A DNA stretch of 40,917 nt from an uncultured Gammaproteobacteria bacterium (GTDB lineage: Bacteria > Pseudomonadota > Gammaproteobacteria > GCA-001735895), in the NCBI GenBank assembly GCA_913061315.1, contig CAJXUC010000029.1:1-40917 (forward strand), given 5' to 3'. The first letter of the stretch is position 1. Each line of letters opens with the position of its first letter. The translations under genes were made by a program, and so were the position numbers. Below are positions 1 to 8,623 of this stretch, in pieces. Under the pieces are notes generated by a model. The model did not search any database. It was given only the letters and a program-made list of their open reading frames with translations, and was not told the origin of the DNA.

Positions 1-48
1 CGAGATAGCGTAGCGTCTCGTGGGCTCGGAGATGTGTATAAGAGACAG
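1..48. other. Illumina Nextera i7 adapter remnant (artefact)
   Basis: This is library adapter, not genome. Bases 1-6 match the end of the P7 oligo. Bases 7-14 (AGCGTAGC) are an 8-nt i7 index, the reverse complement of the index I know as N709. Bases 15-48 match the Nextera read-2 adapter and end in the 19-bp Tn5 mosaic end at 30-48. Genomic sequence begins at about 49. Translated in the frame of the first gene, this stretch gives the well-known false N-terminus containing MCIRDS. Confidence 0.98.
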
Positions 49-49
49 C

Positions 50-754
50 TTTATAATATTAATAGTAGTCATAGCTTATACGGTTAAGGGCTTTTCAGGA
101 TTTGGCGCAGGTTTACTTGCAATCCCAATGCTATCGACTGTCATTCCTATGACTGTCGTAGTTCCAGCAGTGAGCCTCCTCAGTTATGGTGCGAACCTTT
201 TTCAAAGCTTTAAACTCAGGCAGGACATCAGTTGGCGCGATATCTGCCCATTGATTCCTTTTTGTTTAATTGGTGTTTTTTGGGCTGTTTGGATGCTCGT
301 AAATGTAAATTCTAAATGGCTAGCGCTGGCCATGGGATTATTTGTAATAGTCTATGGTTTATATTCATTGCTACCCGTAAAACAATTAACTGGCTCAAGA
401 ATTTGGGCTGTTCCGTTTGGTGGAATCGGCGGGTTTATCGGTGCGCTATTCGGTTCAAGTGGTTTTATTTACGTTACCTATTTAAAACTGCGTTTTTTAA
501 ATAAAACTCAGTTTAGAGCTTCGGTTGCCATGGCACTTACCTTAGATGGTACGTTTCGGATATCTGGTTACATTGGAAGCGGTTTACTGACCTCAGATGT
601 ACTCATCTTATCCGGTTTGTTATTTCCTATTTTATTATTATCGATTTGGGTGGGTAATTGCTTACATTTAGGCATTAGCGCCAATCGTTTTAATCAGATT
701 GTGAGTGCATTACTTATCTTCAGCGGTTTGACACTCGCACTTAAGTCAATATAA
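50..754 (+). CDS. TSUP (TauE/SafE) family permease, 5'-truncated
   Basis: An integral membrane protein of the TSUP (TauE/SafE, PF01925-type) family, whose members move sulfite, sulfonates or other small organic anions across the inner membrane. About 235 genuine residues are present with about seven to eight hydrophobic segments. The first segment carries the glycine-rich KGFSGFGAGLLAIP stretch typical of the family, and a second glycine-rich repeat (FGGIGGFIGALFGSSG) occurs mid-protein, as expected for the internally duplicated fold. The true start is lost: an open frame from an ATG at 20 runs through the adapter, so its first ten residues are artefact. Probably only a handful of residues are missing. 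The substrate cannot be told. The gene converges on acs. Confidence 0.85.
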   Translation, partial: FIILIVVIAYTVKGFSGFGAGLLAIPMLSTVIPMTVVVPAVSLLSYGANLFQSFKLRQDISWRDICPLIPFCLIGVFWAVWMLVNVNSKWLALAMGLFVIVYGLYSLLPVKQLTGSRIWAVPFGGIGGFIGALFGSSGFIYVTYLKLRFLNKTQFRASVAMALTLDGTFRISGYIGSGLLTSDVLILSGLLFPILLLSIWVGNCLHLGISANRFNQIVSALLIFSGLTLALKSI

Positions 755-813
755 GTATTATAAATAGTTTTAATAATTAGCGGGAAATTTAAGCTTAAGA
801 ATGTTGTATCAGA

Positions 814-843
814 AAGCACATCAGCAAAGATACCCATGTGCTT
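814..843. terminator. Possible hairpin between convergent genes
   Basis: A perfect 8-bp inverted repeat (AAGCACAT at 814-821, ATGTGCTT at 836-843) with a 14-nt loop lies between the convergent permease and acs genes. No U-tract follows on either strand, so a terminator role is only suggested by position. Confidence 0.35.
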
Positions 844-865
844 AGAGACATTAAACCTCTAAAAA

Positions 866-2809
866 TTAACGGTTTATTCTGCTATCAATTAATTCTTCAA
901 CTACAGAAGGTTCGGCCAAAGTTGAGATATCTCCTAAGCTATCAATATCATTAGCCGCTATTTTTCGCAAAATTCGTCTCATGATTTTACCTGAACGTGT
1001 TTTAGGTAATCCAGGTGACCATTGTATAATATTCACTTTGGCAATAGGACCAATTTCCTTACGCACCAAAGCGACTAACTCTGCACTTAAGTCATCATTG
1101 CCTTGCTCTCCAACCATTAGAGTAACGTAAGCATAAATACCTTGACCAGTAATATCGTGAGGGTATCCAACAACAGCTGATTCGGCCACTTTCTCATGTT
1201 TTACTAGGGCAGATTCAATTTCAGCAGTTCCTAAACGATGACCCGACACGTTCAGAACGTCGTCAACTCTGCCCGTAATCCAATAATAGCCCTCTTCGTC
1301 TCGACGAGCGCCATCACCAGTAAAGTAATAACCTTTAAACAGAGAGAAGTAAGTTTCAAAAAAACGTTTATGGTCACCATAGATAGTTCGTATCATTGAT
1401 GGCCATGGGGCCTTCATCACTAGATTACCTGATGCAGGATTACCCTCAATTACATTACCTTGGTCATCCAGCAATACTGGCTGAGCACCAAAAAAAGGAA
1501 AGGTTGCAGAACCTGGCTTAGTGGCAGTAGCACCTGGCAATGGCGTCATCATGTGGGCACCTGTTTCAGTTTGCCACCAGGTATCTACAATTGGGCAACG
1601 TTCGTCTCCAACTACTTTGTGATACCACTCCCAAGCTTCTGGATTAATGGGTTCACCGACTGTACCGAGTAATCTCAAACTAGAACGTGATGTTCTTTTA
1701 ACGGGTTCATCCCCCGCGGCCATTAAAGCTCTAATAGCAGTGGGTGCGGTGTAAAAAATTGAAACGTTATGCTTGTCGCAGACTTGCCAAAATCGAGAAA
1801 TATCTGGATAGGTTGGAATGCCTTCAAACATTAGCGTCGTTGCGCCATTAGCAAGTGGGCCATAAACAATATAGGTATGGCCGGTAACCCAGCCAACGTC
1901 CGCAGTACACCAGTATGTCTCACCGTCTTTATAATCAAACACCAGTTTATGAGTCATTGCTGCTTGAAGAATATAACCCGCAGTTGTATGAAGCACGCCC
2001 TTAGGTTTACCAGTCGAACCTGAGGTATACAAAATAAATAAGGGGTCTTCGGCATCCATTATTTCAGGATCACACTGATTAGAGGCTTGATCCATGGCTT
2101 GGTGATACCAAATATCACGATGATCATTCCAATCTACGGGTTCGCCACCGCGTTTAATAACAATAACGGTATTAACATTAGGACAGCCACTAACCGCTTC
2201 ATCAGCATTGGCCTTAAGTGGTATCCGTCTTCCACCACGCACTGACTGATCAGCCGTAACCACTACACGACAATCTGAATCAAGAATTCTATCTCTTAAA
2301 GCATCGGGTGAGAAACCGCCAAATACAACAGAATGCATGGCGCCTATTCGGGTACAGGCAAGCATGGCGATGGCCACTTCTGGCAACATTGGCATGTAGA
2401 TCGATACACAATCACCCTTTTTTACTCCACTGTCCTTCAGGACATTGGAAAACTTGCAAACCTCTTCATGGAGCTCGCTATAAGTAATTTTTCGTGCTTC
2501 GTTTGGATCGTCACTTTCCCAAATAATGGCAACTTGGTCGCCTCTGGTTTCAAGGTGACGGTCTATACAATTGTAAGAGACGTTAAGCTCTGCACCTTCA
2601 AACCATTTGATATGAACATCATCACCAAAACTCCAGCTGCTGACTGATTTCCAAGGTTTAAACCAAGATATATAGTTTTGAGCTTGTTCAGCCCAAAATG
2701 TTTCAGGGCTATCGACCGATTGCCGATACATTTCCGTGTATTCATCGGCATTGATATTGGCTTGTGCAGCGAAACTAGCAGGCACTGGGTAAGTTTTAGA
2801 TTCAGACAT
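866..2809 (-). CDS. acs: Acetyl-CoA synthetase (AMP-forming)
   Basis: Converts acetate, ATP and CoA to acetyl-CoA via acetyl-AMP in the cytoplasm, the high-affinity acetate scavenging route. It has 647 residues, close to the usual ~650. The ANL-family phosphate-binding motif [11 protein letters not shown] lies near residue 265. The C-terminal [11 protein letters not shown] motif carries the catalytic lysine at residue 608, the residue that Pat-type acetyltransferases modify in relatives. A GAGGAAG ribosome binding site precedes the ATG. The gene lies 192 bp downstream of livF on the same strand, far enough for its own promoter, though co-transcription with the transporter is possible. The context suggests a transporter feeding carboxylate or amino-acid carbon to acetyl-CoA. 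A propionate-preferring paralogue is less likely on overall sequence. Confidence 0.96.
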   Translation of the reverse strand: MSESKTYPVPASFAAQANINADEYTEMYRQSVDSPETFWAEQAQNYISWFKPWKSVSSWSFGDDVHIKWFEGAELNVSYNCIDRHLETRGDQVAIIWESDDPNEARKITYSELHEEVCKFSNVLKDSGVKKGDCVSIYMPMLPEVAIAMLACTRIGAMHSVVFGGFSPDALRDRILDSDCRVVVTADQSVRGGRRIPLKANADEAVSGCPNVNTVIVIKRGGEPVDWNDHRDIWYHQAMDQASNQCDPEIMDAEDPLFILYTSGSTGKPKGVLHTTAGYILQAAMTHKLVFDYKDGETYWCTADVGWVTGHTYIVYGPLANGATTLMFEGIPTYPDISRFWQVCDKHNVSIFYTAPTAIRALMAAGDEPVKRTSRSSLRLLGTVGEPINPEAWEWYHKVVGDERCPIVDTWWQTETGAHMMTPLPGATATKPGSATFPFFGAQPVLLDDQGNVIEGNPASGNLVMKAPWPSMIRTIYGDHKRFFETYFSLFKGYYFTGDGARRDEEGYYWITGRVDDVLNVSGHRLGTAEIESALVKHEKVAESAVVGYPHDITGQGIYAYVTLMVGEQGNDDLSAELVALVRKEIGPIAKVNIIQWSPGLPKTRSGKIMRRILRKIAANDIDSLGDISTLAEPSVVEELIDSRINR

Positions 2810-3001
2810 TGGGCTTCCTCAAGTACTTATATATTCTGATTAATTATTTTTTTGAAAACTAAATAATTGTATTAAATGATTCTACAGGACGTAACTGACG
2901 AAACAAGGCTCTACAATTATGCAAAATCTATTGATGTTATAGTTCAGCACTATACGGTGAGGTTATTTTTCCCAGCGATATAATCCAATTCAATCGCCTA
3001 G

Positions 3002-3823
3002 TTAGATAGCAAGATATTCATGGCGTAACTCTTCGTTATCGAGCACGTCTTGTGCCGTTCCATCAAAAACAATCTGGCCCATATCGAGAATTAACGCTCG
3101 ATCTGCAAGGTGTAATGCGGCGACAGCATTTTGCTCAACAATGATTGTAGTCATACCCAGCTTTTTAATCTGTTGAAGCGTCTTTTCAATTTCTTGAACG
3201 ATAACCGGTGCCAGCCCTTCGTAAGGCTCATCGAGTAATAGCAACTTAATATCACGAACTAGAGCTCTAGCTACCGCTAACATTTGCTGTTCACCACCAG
3301 ACAAAGTGGTCCCTTCCTGTTTTCGACGTTCGCCTAATCGAGGAAATAAGTCATAAACTCGCTCAATCGACCAACCGATAGGTGGTGCGATTTGCGCCAA
3401 CTGTAGATTTTCTTCAACGGTTAAACCCTGGATAATTCGCCGATCTTCCGGCACTAAACCCAGGCCATTACGAGCAGCTTCGTGTGAGCTCATATCATGT
3501 AAAGGTTTATGATCTAGCCAGATTTCTCCATGGCGTACTTCGGGAGAATCAACCCTAGCAATAGCGCGAAGAGTCGAGGTTTTTCCAGCGCCGTTGCGCC
3601 CTAGCAAAGCAACAATTTCACCTTCACGAATATCGAAACTCACACCCTGGACAATATAACTTTCATCATAATAAGCATGTAAATCCCAGACTGAAAAAAA
3701 GGCTGTTTGACCACCTTTTGATTTTTGTGGTTCAAAACCTGTCGCCTGCCCTTTCTCCTTAAAAGGTGCGCCACCCAGAAGCTCTGCAGTGTCATTATTT
3801 CCGTTTTGATCATTAGAATTCAC
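3002..3823 (-). CDS. livF: Branched-chain-type ABC transporter ATPase, LivF-like
   Basis: A cytoplasmic ATPase subunit of a hydrophobic/branched-chain amino acid (HAAT)-type ABC importer. The Walker A is GRNGAGKT (75-82), the signature LSGGEQQ near 174, and the Walker B LLLLDEP is followed by YEGLAP, typical of LivF. It has 273 residues, whereas LivF is usually about 235. The excess is an N-terminal, polar, low-complexity extension of about 40 residues before the ABC fold starts. The start codon overlaps the livG stop by 4 bp (ATGA), which fixes the start and makes the extension likely real. It pairs with LivG to energise LivH/LivM. The substrate is not determined by this subunit. Confidence 0.93.
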   Translation of the reverse strand: MNSNDQNGNNDTAELLGGAPFKEKGQATGFEPQKSKGGQTAFFSVWDLHAYYDESYIVQGVSFDIREGEIVALLGRNGAGKTSTLRAIARVDSPEVRHGEIWLDHKPLHDMSSHEAARNGLGLVPEDRRIIQGLTVEENLQLAQIAPPIGWSIERVYDLFPRLGERRKQEGTTLSGGEQQMLAVARALVRDIKLLLLDEPYEGLAPVIVQEIEKTLQQIKKLGMTTIIVEQNAVAALHLADRALILDMGQIVFDGTAQDVLDNEELRHEYLAI

Positions 3824-4575
3824 AGGTGTGCCCCCCCTAGATAAGCTTCCTGAACCTTTGGATGGCCCTTAATTTCCTCAGGTAAACCTTCAGCAATAAC
3901 AGTGCCCTGCGCAAGCACTGAAATTTTCTCCGCTAGAGAAAAAACCACATGCATATCGTGCTCGATGATCATCATGGTAATGCCTTTACTAGCAATTTTC
4001 TTTAATAAGTCGATGGTATTGTTGGTATCGGCCCGAGCCATACCTGCCGTAGGTTCATCCAGTAACAGTAATTTAGGTTGTTGAACCAGGCACATTGCCA
4101 GTTCAAGCCGGCGTTTATCACCGCGTGATAGCTGACAGGCTATGACCTGTGCACTATCAGCCAGTTCCACATCTTCGAGTAGTGCCATAGCCTGCTCTTT
4201 AATACTGGTTTCGTTTTCTACAGAAGACCAAGCATTAACACGAAACGCACCATCTCGACTCGCAAAAGACGGAATCATCACATTTTCCAACAAGCTCAAA
4301 TCACCAAAGATTTCAGGTGTTTGGAAAACACGACTAACACCCACCTGATTTATTTCATGAGGTTTCTTTCCTAGTAATGAAACACCGTCAAAATCGACCA
4401 AACCGGTGTCTGGTATTAACTTTCCAATAAAGCAATTTAATAAAGTAGATTTACCCGCCCCATTTGGCCCAATAATGGCGTGAACAGTGCCCGCCTCAAT
4501 TTCAAGATTGACATTATCAAGCGCCTGAAGGCCCCCAAAACGTTTATTAACATTTTTAACTGTAAGTATGGGCAT
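3820..4575 (-). CDS. livG: Branched-chain-type ABC transporter ATPase, LivG-like
   Basis: The second ATPase of the importer, 251 residues, normal for LivG. Walker A is GPNGAGKST (36-44). Walker B is LLLLDEPTAGMA, the LivG-type continuation. The H-loop lies in IIEHDMHVV. The ABC signature reads LSRGDKRRLELAM in place of the more common LS(Y/H)GxQR, an unusual but still recognisable variant. It overlaps livF by 4 bp and lies 2 bp downstream of livM, so it is clearly one operon. Confidence 0.93.
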   Translation of the reverse strand: MPILTVKNVNKRFGGLQALDNVNLEIEAGTVHAIIGPNGAGKSTLLNCFIGKLIPDTGLVDFDGVSLLGKKPHEINQVGVSRVFQTPEIFGDLSLLENVMIPSFASRDGAFRVNAWSSVENETSIKEQAMALLEDVELADSAQVIACQLSRGDKRRLELAMCLVQQPKLLLLDEPTAGMARADTNNTIDLLKKIASKGITMMIIEHDMHVVFSLAEKISVLAQGTVIAEGLPEEIKGHPKVQEAYLGGAHL

Positions 4576-4577
4576 GA

Positions 4578-5729
4578 CTATGACTTCTCCACTGGCAGGT
4601 CTTTCTGGATCGGTGGTGAACCCTTGGTAGAGCTTTGAAATAATGATTTAATTCGTGTAGCACCTTCCATCAACCCTCCTGGAAGAAAAATTACGATAAA
4701 CATAAATAGCAAGCCTAACGTTAGATGCCAACCTTCGCCCACAAACAAACCAACAGTCCAAGCAAATGCCTGTTGAAGGCCTTCTGGCAGGAAGGAAAAC
4801 GCATTTAATAAAATGCCTTCATTGAAGGATGAAAATATATTTTCAAAATACTTGATAACAGCCGAACCAATAACCGGTCCTAATAGTGTGCCTGCACCTC
4901 CAAAAATAGTCATTAGCACAACTTCACCACTCGCTGTCCATTGCATCCGCTCGGCACCAGCCAGGGGATCGGTAACGGCCAGAAGCCCTCCGGCGAGACC
5001 CGCGTACATGCCAGAAATCACAAAAGCAGCAAGGGTATAAGGGCGGGTATTTAAACCGGTATAAGACAACCGATGTTGATTCGATTTAACGGCTCGCAAC
5101 ATCAAGCCAAACGGTGAGCGAAAAATCCTAAGCGAAATAAAAAACCCCACTATGGCCAGAAAACCACAAAAATAGTACCCATTCCAACCCGACATGGCGA
5201 GACCAAACAGTTCGGTATTTGGCAAGCCTGCAGTCCGCTCGACGCCAAATAATCCGTCCACCACCCGAGCATCATGTAGTCTCAACTGTAATCCCGTTTC
5301 ACCATTCGTAATTGGCGTCAACACTGAATACGCCAAGTTATAAGACATTTGAGCAAAAGCCAGGGTGAGAATTGAGAAATAGATACCTGATCTTCTCAAC
5401 GCGATGAAACCTATGATTAAAGCAAAGAAACCTCCTAGTAAAGTGGCAAGGATAATGGCAGGAATAACGTTCATGGTTAACAGCTTAAACGACCAGACTG
5501 CGGTATAGGAACCAATACCAAGAAACGCAGCATGTCCAAATGACAGATACCCCGTTAATCCAAATAGAATATTAAAACCAATGGCAAAAATTCCGAAAAT
5601 CGCAAATTTCTGAAGTAAATCGGGATAGCCTCCACCAATCGGTTCCATGATGAGCGGACCCAATAAAACGACAACAATAAACCCGATAAGTAAATTTCGA
5701 TCATTCTTATTAATATTTAGCCAATTCAT
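4578..5729 (-). CDS. livM: Branched-chain-type ABC transporter permease, LivM-like
   Basis: An inner-membrane permease of the BPD_transp_2/LivM family, 383 residues, with about nine to ten hydrophobic segments. The family core [17 protein letters not shown] (around residues 60-76) and the cytoplasmic coupling stretch [16 protein letters not shown], followed by the GLAGGLLA and [14 protein letters not shown] segments, are all visible. The C-terminal tail is hydrophilic and ends shortly before livG. It forms the channel with LivH. Only 3 bp separate it from livH. Confidence 0.93.
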   Translation of the reverse strand: MNWLNINKNDRNLLIGFIVVVLLGPLIMEPIGGGYPDLLQKFAIFGIFAIGFNILFGLTGYLSFGHAAFLGIGSYTAVWSFKLLTMNVIPAIILATLLGGFFALIIGFIALRRSGIYFSILTLAFAQMSYNLAYSVLTPITNGETGLQLRLHDARVVDGLFGVERTAGLPNTELFGLAMSGWNGYYFCGFLAIVGFFISLRIFRSPFGLMLRAVKSNQHRLSYTGLNTRPYTLAAFVISGMYAGLAGGLLAVTDPLAGAERMQWTASGEVVLMTIFGGAGTLLGPVIGSAVIKYFENIFSSFNEGILLNAFSFLPEGLQQAFAWTVGLFVGEGWHLTLGLLFMFIVIFLPGGLMEGATRIKSLFQSSTKGSPPIQKDLPVEKS

Positions 5730-5732
5730 ATC

Positions 5733-6764
5733 TTAATCCTCCATCACGCCTTTACGGCCCATAAGACCGCGTGGTCTTACTAGCAAAACAACGACCGCAA
5801 TCAAATAAATAATGACCTGGTCAATACCCGGAAGTAATGATTTGACCTCATTCATTGACGCAAAAGACTGTAAGATGCCGAGCAGGAAACCGGCCGCTAC
5901 AGCCCCTCCCAAACTACCCATTCCACCGACCACTACAACAACAAAGCTGAGGACTAGAAAATCCATCCCAATATGATAATCGGGAGCAAGAATGGGTGTA
6001 TACATAACCCCGGCAACACCCGCGACAACAGCCGCCAGACCAAAAACAATCGTAAACTTGCGATCTATATCGATTCCAAGCAAACCCACCGTTTCACGGT
6101 CCGCCATGCCAGCGCGCACCACCATGCCGAAGGTTGTAAATTGTAAAAAAGCAAACACACTGCTCAGGATAACACCGGCAAAAATCAAGTAGATGATACG
6201 CCACCAGGGGTAGACAACCGTATTTTGTGCAAAGCCCATTAAGACTCCGATATCTGCGGAACCAGAAAACATTTCGGGAGTTGCCTGAGGAATAGGATTA
6301 GCGCCAAATTGAGCTTTGACAATTTCTTGTATAACGATGGCCAGGCCAAAAGTGACCAGAATTTGATCGGCATGCGGGCGCTTGTAAAAATGTCGTATAA
6401 GGCCACGCTCCATCACAATCCCCAGTATGAGCATTATGGGAATTGCTAAAAAAATCGAAGCTGGAACGGAAAAGTCGATCAATAAAGTTCCAAAATCACC
6501 GAACCATTCTTCGATGTAATGCGTTCGAATTTCCACAGGTGAACCCCATGCCGTTAATTGAGTTGGATCTAATTCAACTCTTTCAAGCGTCAACACTTTC
6601 TTAACTATTACGGCACAGAAGGCACCCAGCATGAAAAGCGCACCGTGCGCAAAATTGACTACGCCAAGGGTACCAAATACTAACGTAAGTCCTAGCGCTA
6701 TGAGCGCATAGGCACCACCTTTATCCAGGCCGTTTAAGACCTGCAGAATAAATGCGTCCATCAA
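5733..6764 (-). CDS. livH: Branched-chain-type ABC transporter permease, LivH-like
   Basis: An inner-membrane permease of the LivH family. It opens with the typical LNGLDKGGAYALIALGLTLVFGTLGVVNFAHGALFMLGAF segment. The coupling stretch FGMVVRAGMADRETVGLLGI and the C-terminal GGMGSLGGAVAAGFLLG are also typical. At 343 residues it is longer than the usual ~300. The difference is mostly a hydrophilic insertion of about 40 residues after the first segment pair (roughly residues 55-95), probably a periplasmic loop. The start is at the first of two adjacent ATG codons. It follows the binding-protein gene after a 143-bp gap holding a hairpin. Confidence 0.93.
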   Translation of the reverse strand: MMDAFILQVLNGLDKGGAYALIALGLTLVFGTLGVVNFAHGALFMLGAFCAVIVKKVLTLERVELDPTQLTAWGSPVEIRTHYIEEWFGDFGTLLIDFSVPASIFLAIPIMLILGIVMERGLIRHFYKRPHADQILVTFGLAIVIQEIVKAQFGANPIPQATPEMFSGSADIGVLMGFAQNTVVYPWWRIIYLIFAGVILSSVFAFLQFTTFGMVVRAGMADRETVGLLGIDIDRKFTIVFGLAAVVAGVAGVMYTPILAPDYHIGMDFLVLSFVVVVVGGMGSLGGAVAAGFLLGILQSFASMNEVKSLLPGIDQVIIYLIAVVVLLVRPRGLMGRKGVMED

Positions 6765-6801
6765 GTGATCCCCGTGATACTGAATATAATCAGATTAGAA
6801 G

Positions 6802-6826
6802 TTTTCGATCCGGAACAGATCGAAAA
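6802..6826 (-). terminator. Hairpin between binding-protein gene and livH
   Basis: A perfect 9-bp stem (TTTTCGATC / GATCGAAAA) with a 7-nt loop lies in the 143-bp gap after the substrate-binding protein gene. Stems in this place in binding-protein operons often act as partial terminators or RNA-stabilising ends, so that the binding protein is made in excess over the membrane parts. That role is inferred. There is no long U-run. Confidence 0.55.
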
Positions 6827-6907
6827 TAGAAATTTTATTTCCGAATATTCCAATTCCGAATGGCTTTAATGACAGACACTTCCCTGTGTCCTTTCAAGCA
6901 AAACAAA

Positions 6908-8254
6908 TTAACCGTTGTTATAAGGCCCTAAGTTTCCACCTAACATTGAAGCTTCATACTCGACCTGTGCACGAGGTGTAACTTCGACCACTTCAAGAAC
7001 GTCAAACTTCGAGCTTGGATTTTCTTTGCCTTTCACAACCAATACATCTTTGAAACACTGGTGATCTTCTGCACGATATTCAGTTGGACCATTACCCAGA
7101 CCATCAAACTTGAAACCTTCTAATGCAGCACCAACCGCACTGGGCTTAAAGCTACCAGCACGTTGACAAGCATCAGCATAAAGAATTGCCTGACAATAAG
7201 TGGTGTGGGCAGCCTGACTGGGAGGAAAACCATAAGCTTTACCAAAAGATTTAACAAACGCCTTTGAGCCTGCGTCTTGTAGTGACCAATGCCAGTTAGT
7301 TGAACCGAATATACCTTTTACGTTTTCGCCTGCACCAGCAGCCATCAAACGAGAATATAAAGGTACGACTATTTCGAACTGTTTGCCGTTAACCTGTCTG
7401 TCACGCAGTCCAAACTGGATAGCCTGAGTCAACGAGTTAACCATGTCCTTACCGTAGTGGTTCAAAACCAGAACATCAGCACCAGAATTTAATACTGGAG
7501 TAATGTATTGAGAGAAGTCACCTGCACCAACCGGAGTCGGAACGGCTTGAGCAGTTTTCCAACCCATGGACTCAGTATACTTACGGATAGAGCCTTCCTG
7601 TGAATGCCCCCATGTATAGTCGGCTGTTAAGTGATAAGCAACACGATCAGTACCGTAGTTGTTTTTCAATACGGGTGCTAATGCAGCACCTGTCATTTCT
7701 GTATTAAAAAAGTGACGGAATCCGTTGGCTTTTTTATCTTTACCAGTCGTATCATTTGAATGAGTCAAACCGGCCATGAAAATGACACCCGCTTCCTGAC
7801 AAAGGCCCTGAACCGCTATTGCAACACCCGAAGATGAACCACCAGTAATCATGACTGCACCATCTTTCTCAATCATACGCTTGGCAGAAGCTCGTGCTGC
7901 ATCAGATTTAGTTTGTGTATCACCTGTTACATAAACCACTTTCTTACCATTAACACCGTTACCCTTGAGGGCTTTTGATGAAAATGTATTCATCATACCA
8001 CCATCGCCTTCACCATTTATGTGTTGTACAGCCAGCTTGTATGCTCTCAGCTCATCCGCACCTTCGTCTGCATAAGCACCAGTCTGTGGCACGTTAAAAC
8101 CAAAAGTTACAGTCGAACCTGTGGGTTCGTTAGTATAATTGGCGGCAAATGCTTTGTTACTAAAAATTAATGGCATAGTACTGGCAGCTGCAATTGCCAC
8201 TGTGCCTTTCAGTATATTTCTTCTTGAATTATTTGTTGGTGTTTCGTTACTCAT
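6908..8254 (-). CDS. ABC transporter substrate-binding protein, Tat-exported
   Basis: A periplasmic binding protein of the LivJ-like Peripla_BP_5/6 class, serving the livHMGF genes downstream. The mature part begins with VTFGFNVPQTGAYADEGADELRAYKLAVQHIN, the family opening, and VKGIFGSTNWHW and a C-terminal KGKENPSSKFD region follow. The N-terminus carries a twin-arginine signal (NSRRNILKG, hydrophobic stretch, NKAFA cleavage site). An open frame continues upstream to 8290. I place the start at the ATG at 8254, because AGGA sits about 8 nt before it and the upstream 12 residues spoil the signal. Length from there is 448 residues. The ligand is unknown: amino acids, short amides or carboxylates are all possible. 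Adjacency to acs hints at a compound metabolised through acetate or acetyl-CoA. Confidence 0.9.
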   Translation of the reverse strand: MSNETPTNNSRRNILKGTVAIAAASTMPLIFSNKAFAANYTNEPTGSTVTFGFNVPQTGAYADEGADELRAYKLAVQHINGEGDGGMMNTFSSKALKGNGVNGKKVVYVTGDTQTKSDAARASAKRMIEKDGAVMITGGSSSGVAIAVQGLCQEAGVIFMAGLTHSNDTTGKDKKANGFRHFFNTEMTGAALAPVLKNNYGTDRVAYHLTADYTWGHSQEGSIRKYTESMGWKTAQAVPTPVGAGDFSQYITPVLNSGADVLVLNHYGKDMVNSLTQAIQFGLRDRQVNGKQFEIVVPLYSRLMAAGAGENVKGIFGSTNWHWSLQDAGSKAFVKSFGKAYGFPPSQAAHTTYCQAILYADACQRAGSFKPSAVGAALEGFKFDGLGNGPTEYRAEDHQCFKDVLVVKGKENPSSKFDVLEVVEVTPRAQVEYEASMLGGNLGPYNNG

Positions 8255-8335
8255 GTAGCTATCCTCATAATTTATGTAATTAATTATCATCTCTTAAAAA
8301 ATGGCCTTGTTTTTTATGCAGCCATACATCAACCA

Positions 8336-8351
8336 TGCGATTTTCGCGCCA
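8336..8351 (-). promoter_or_regulatory. Sigma-54-like promoter for the transporter operon
   Basis: Read on the minus strand the site is TGGCGCGAAAATCGCA. It has the required GG-N10-GC spacing and matches TGGCACG-N4-TTGCA except for A to G at position 5 and T to C at position 13. Transcription would start near 8325, about 70 bp before the ATG at 8254. The paired palindromes 65-110 bp further upstream are in the normal position for enhancer sites of a sigma-54 activator. Confidence 0.6.
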
Positions 8352-8414
8352 AATAATTAACTTGTTATAAAACATAAGGTTAGAGATAAAAACCCGGATT
8401 AATCAGGTAGAAGC

Positions 8415-8459
8415 GTTACTTTTAGTAACTTATAAAAAATAAAAGTTACTATTGGTAAC
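8415..8459. promoter_or_regulatory. Paired GTTAC-N5-GTAAC palindromes (putative activator sites)
   Basis: Two 15-bp palindromes, GTTAC-TTTTA-GTAAC (8415-8429) and GTTAC-TATTG-GTAAC (8445-8459), are centred exactly 30 bp apart, about three helical turns, so they would face the same side of the DNA. They lie upstream of the sigma-54-like promoter. From memory, CbrB enhancer sites in Pseudomonas use TGTTAC/GTAACA half-sites, but with a longer spacer. The half-sites match and the spacer does not, so CbrB is a hypothesis. Confidence 0.65.
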
Positions 8460-8623
8460 GGAGCAACTGAACAAATTTCGTGAATTACACGTTTATTATT
8501 GAAAACAATAGATAAATGAATAGTATCTGAGAGCAATATTTATTGTTATGGATTGCTGATTATTAACCGATAGCCCATTGGATTTATTAGTCAGTCAAAA
8601 CTAAAGTTTCACCTGCTGTTTAC

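Larger units (their letters stand above)
8255..8623. other. 369-bp intergenic control region
   Basis: No coding capacity is supported here. The part nearest the binding-protein gene holds a sigma-54-like promoter on the minus strand (8336-8351) and two palindromes further upstream (8415-8429, 8445-8459), listed separately. The remaining part (8460-8623) lies downstream of the minus-strand HutZ-like gene. It is AT-rich, and I see only a weak 6-bp stem (AGCAAT/ATTGCT) there that could end that transcript. Confidence 0.6.
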
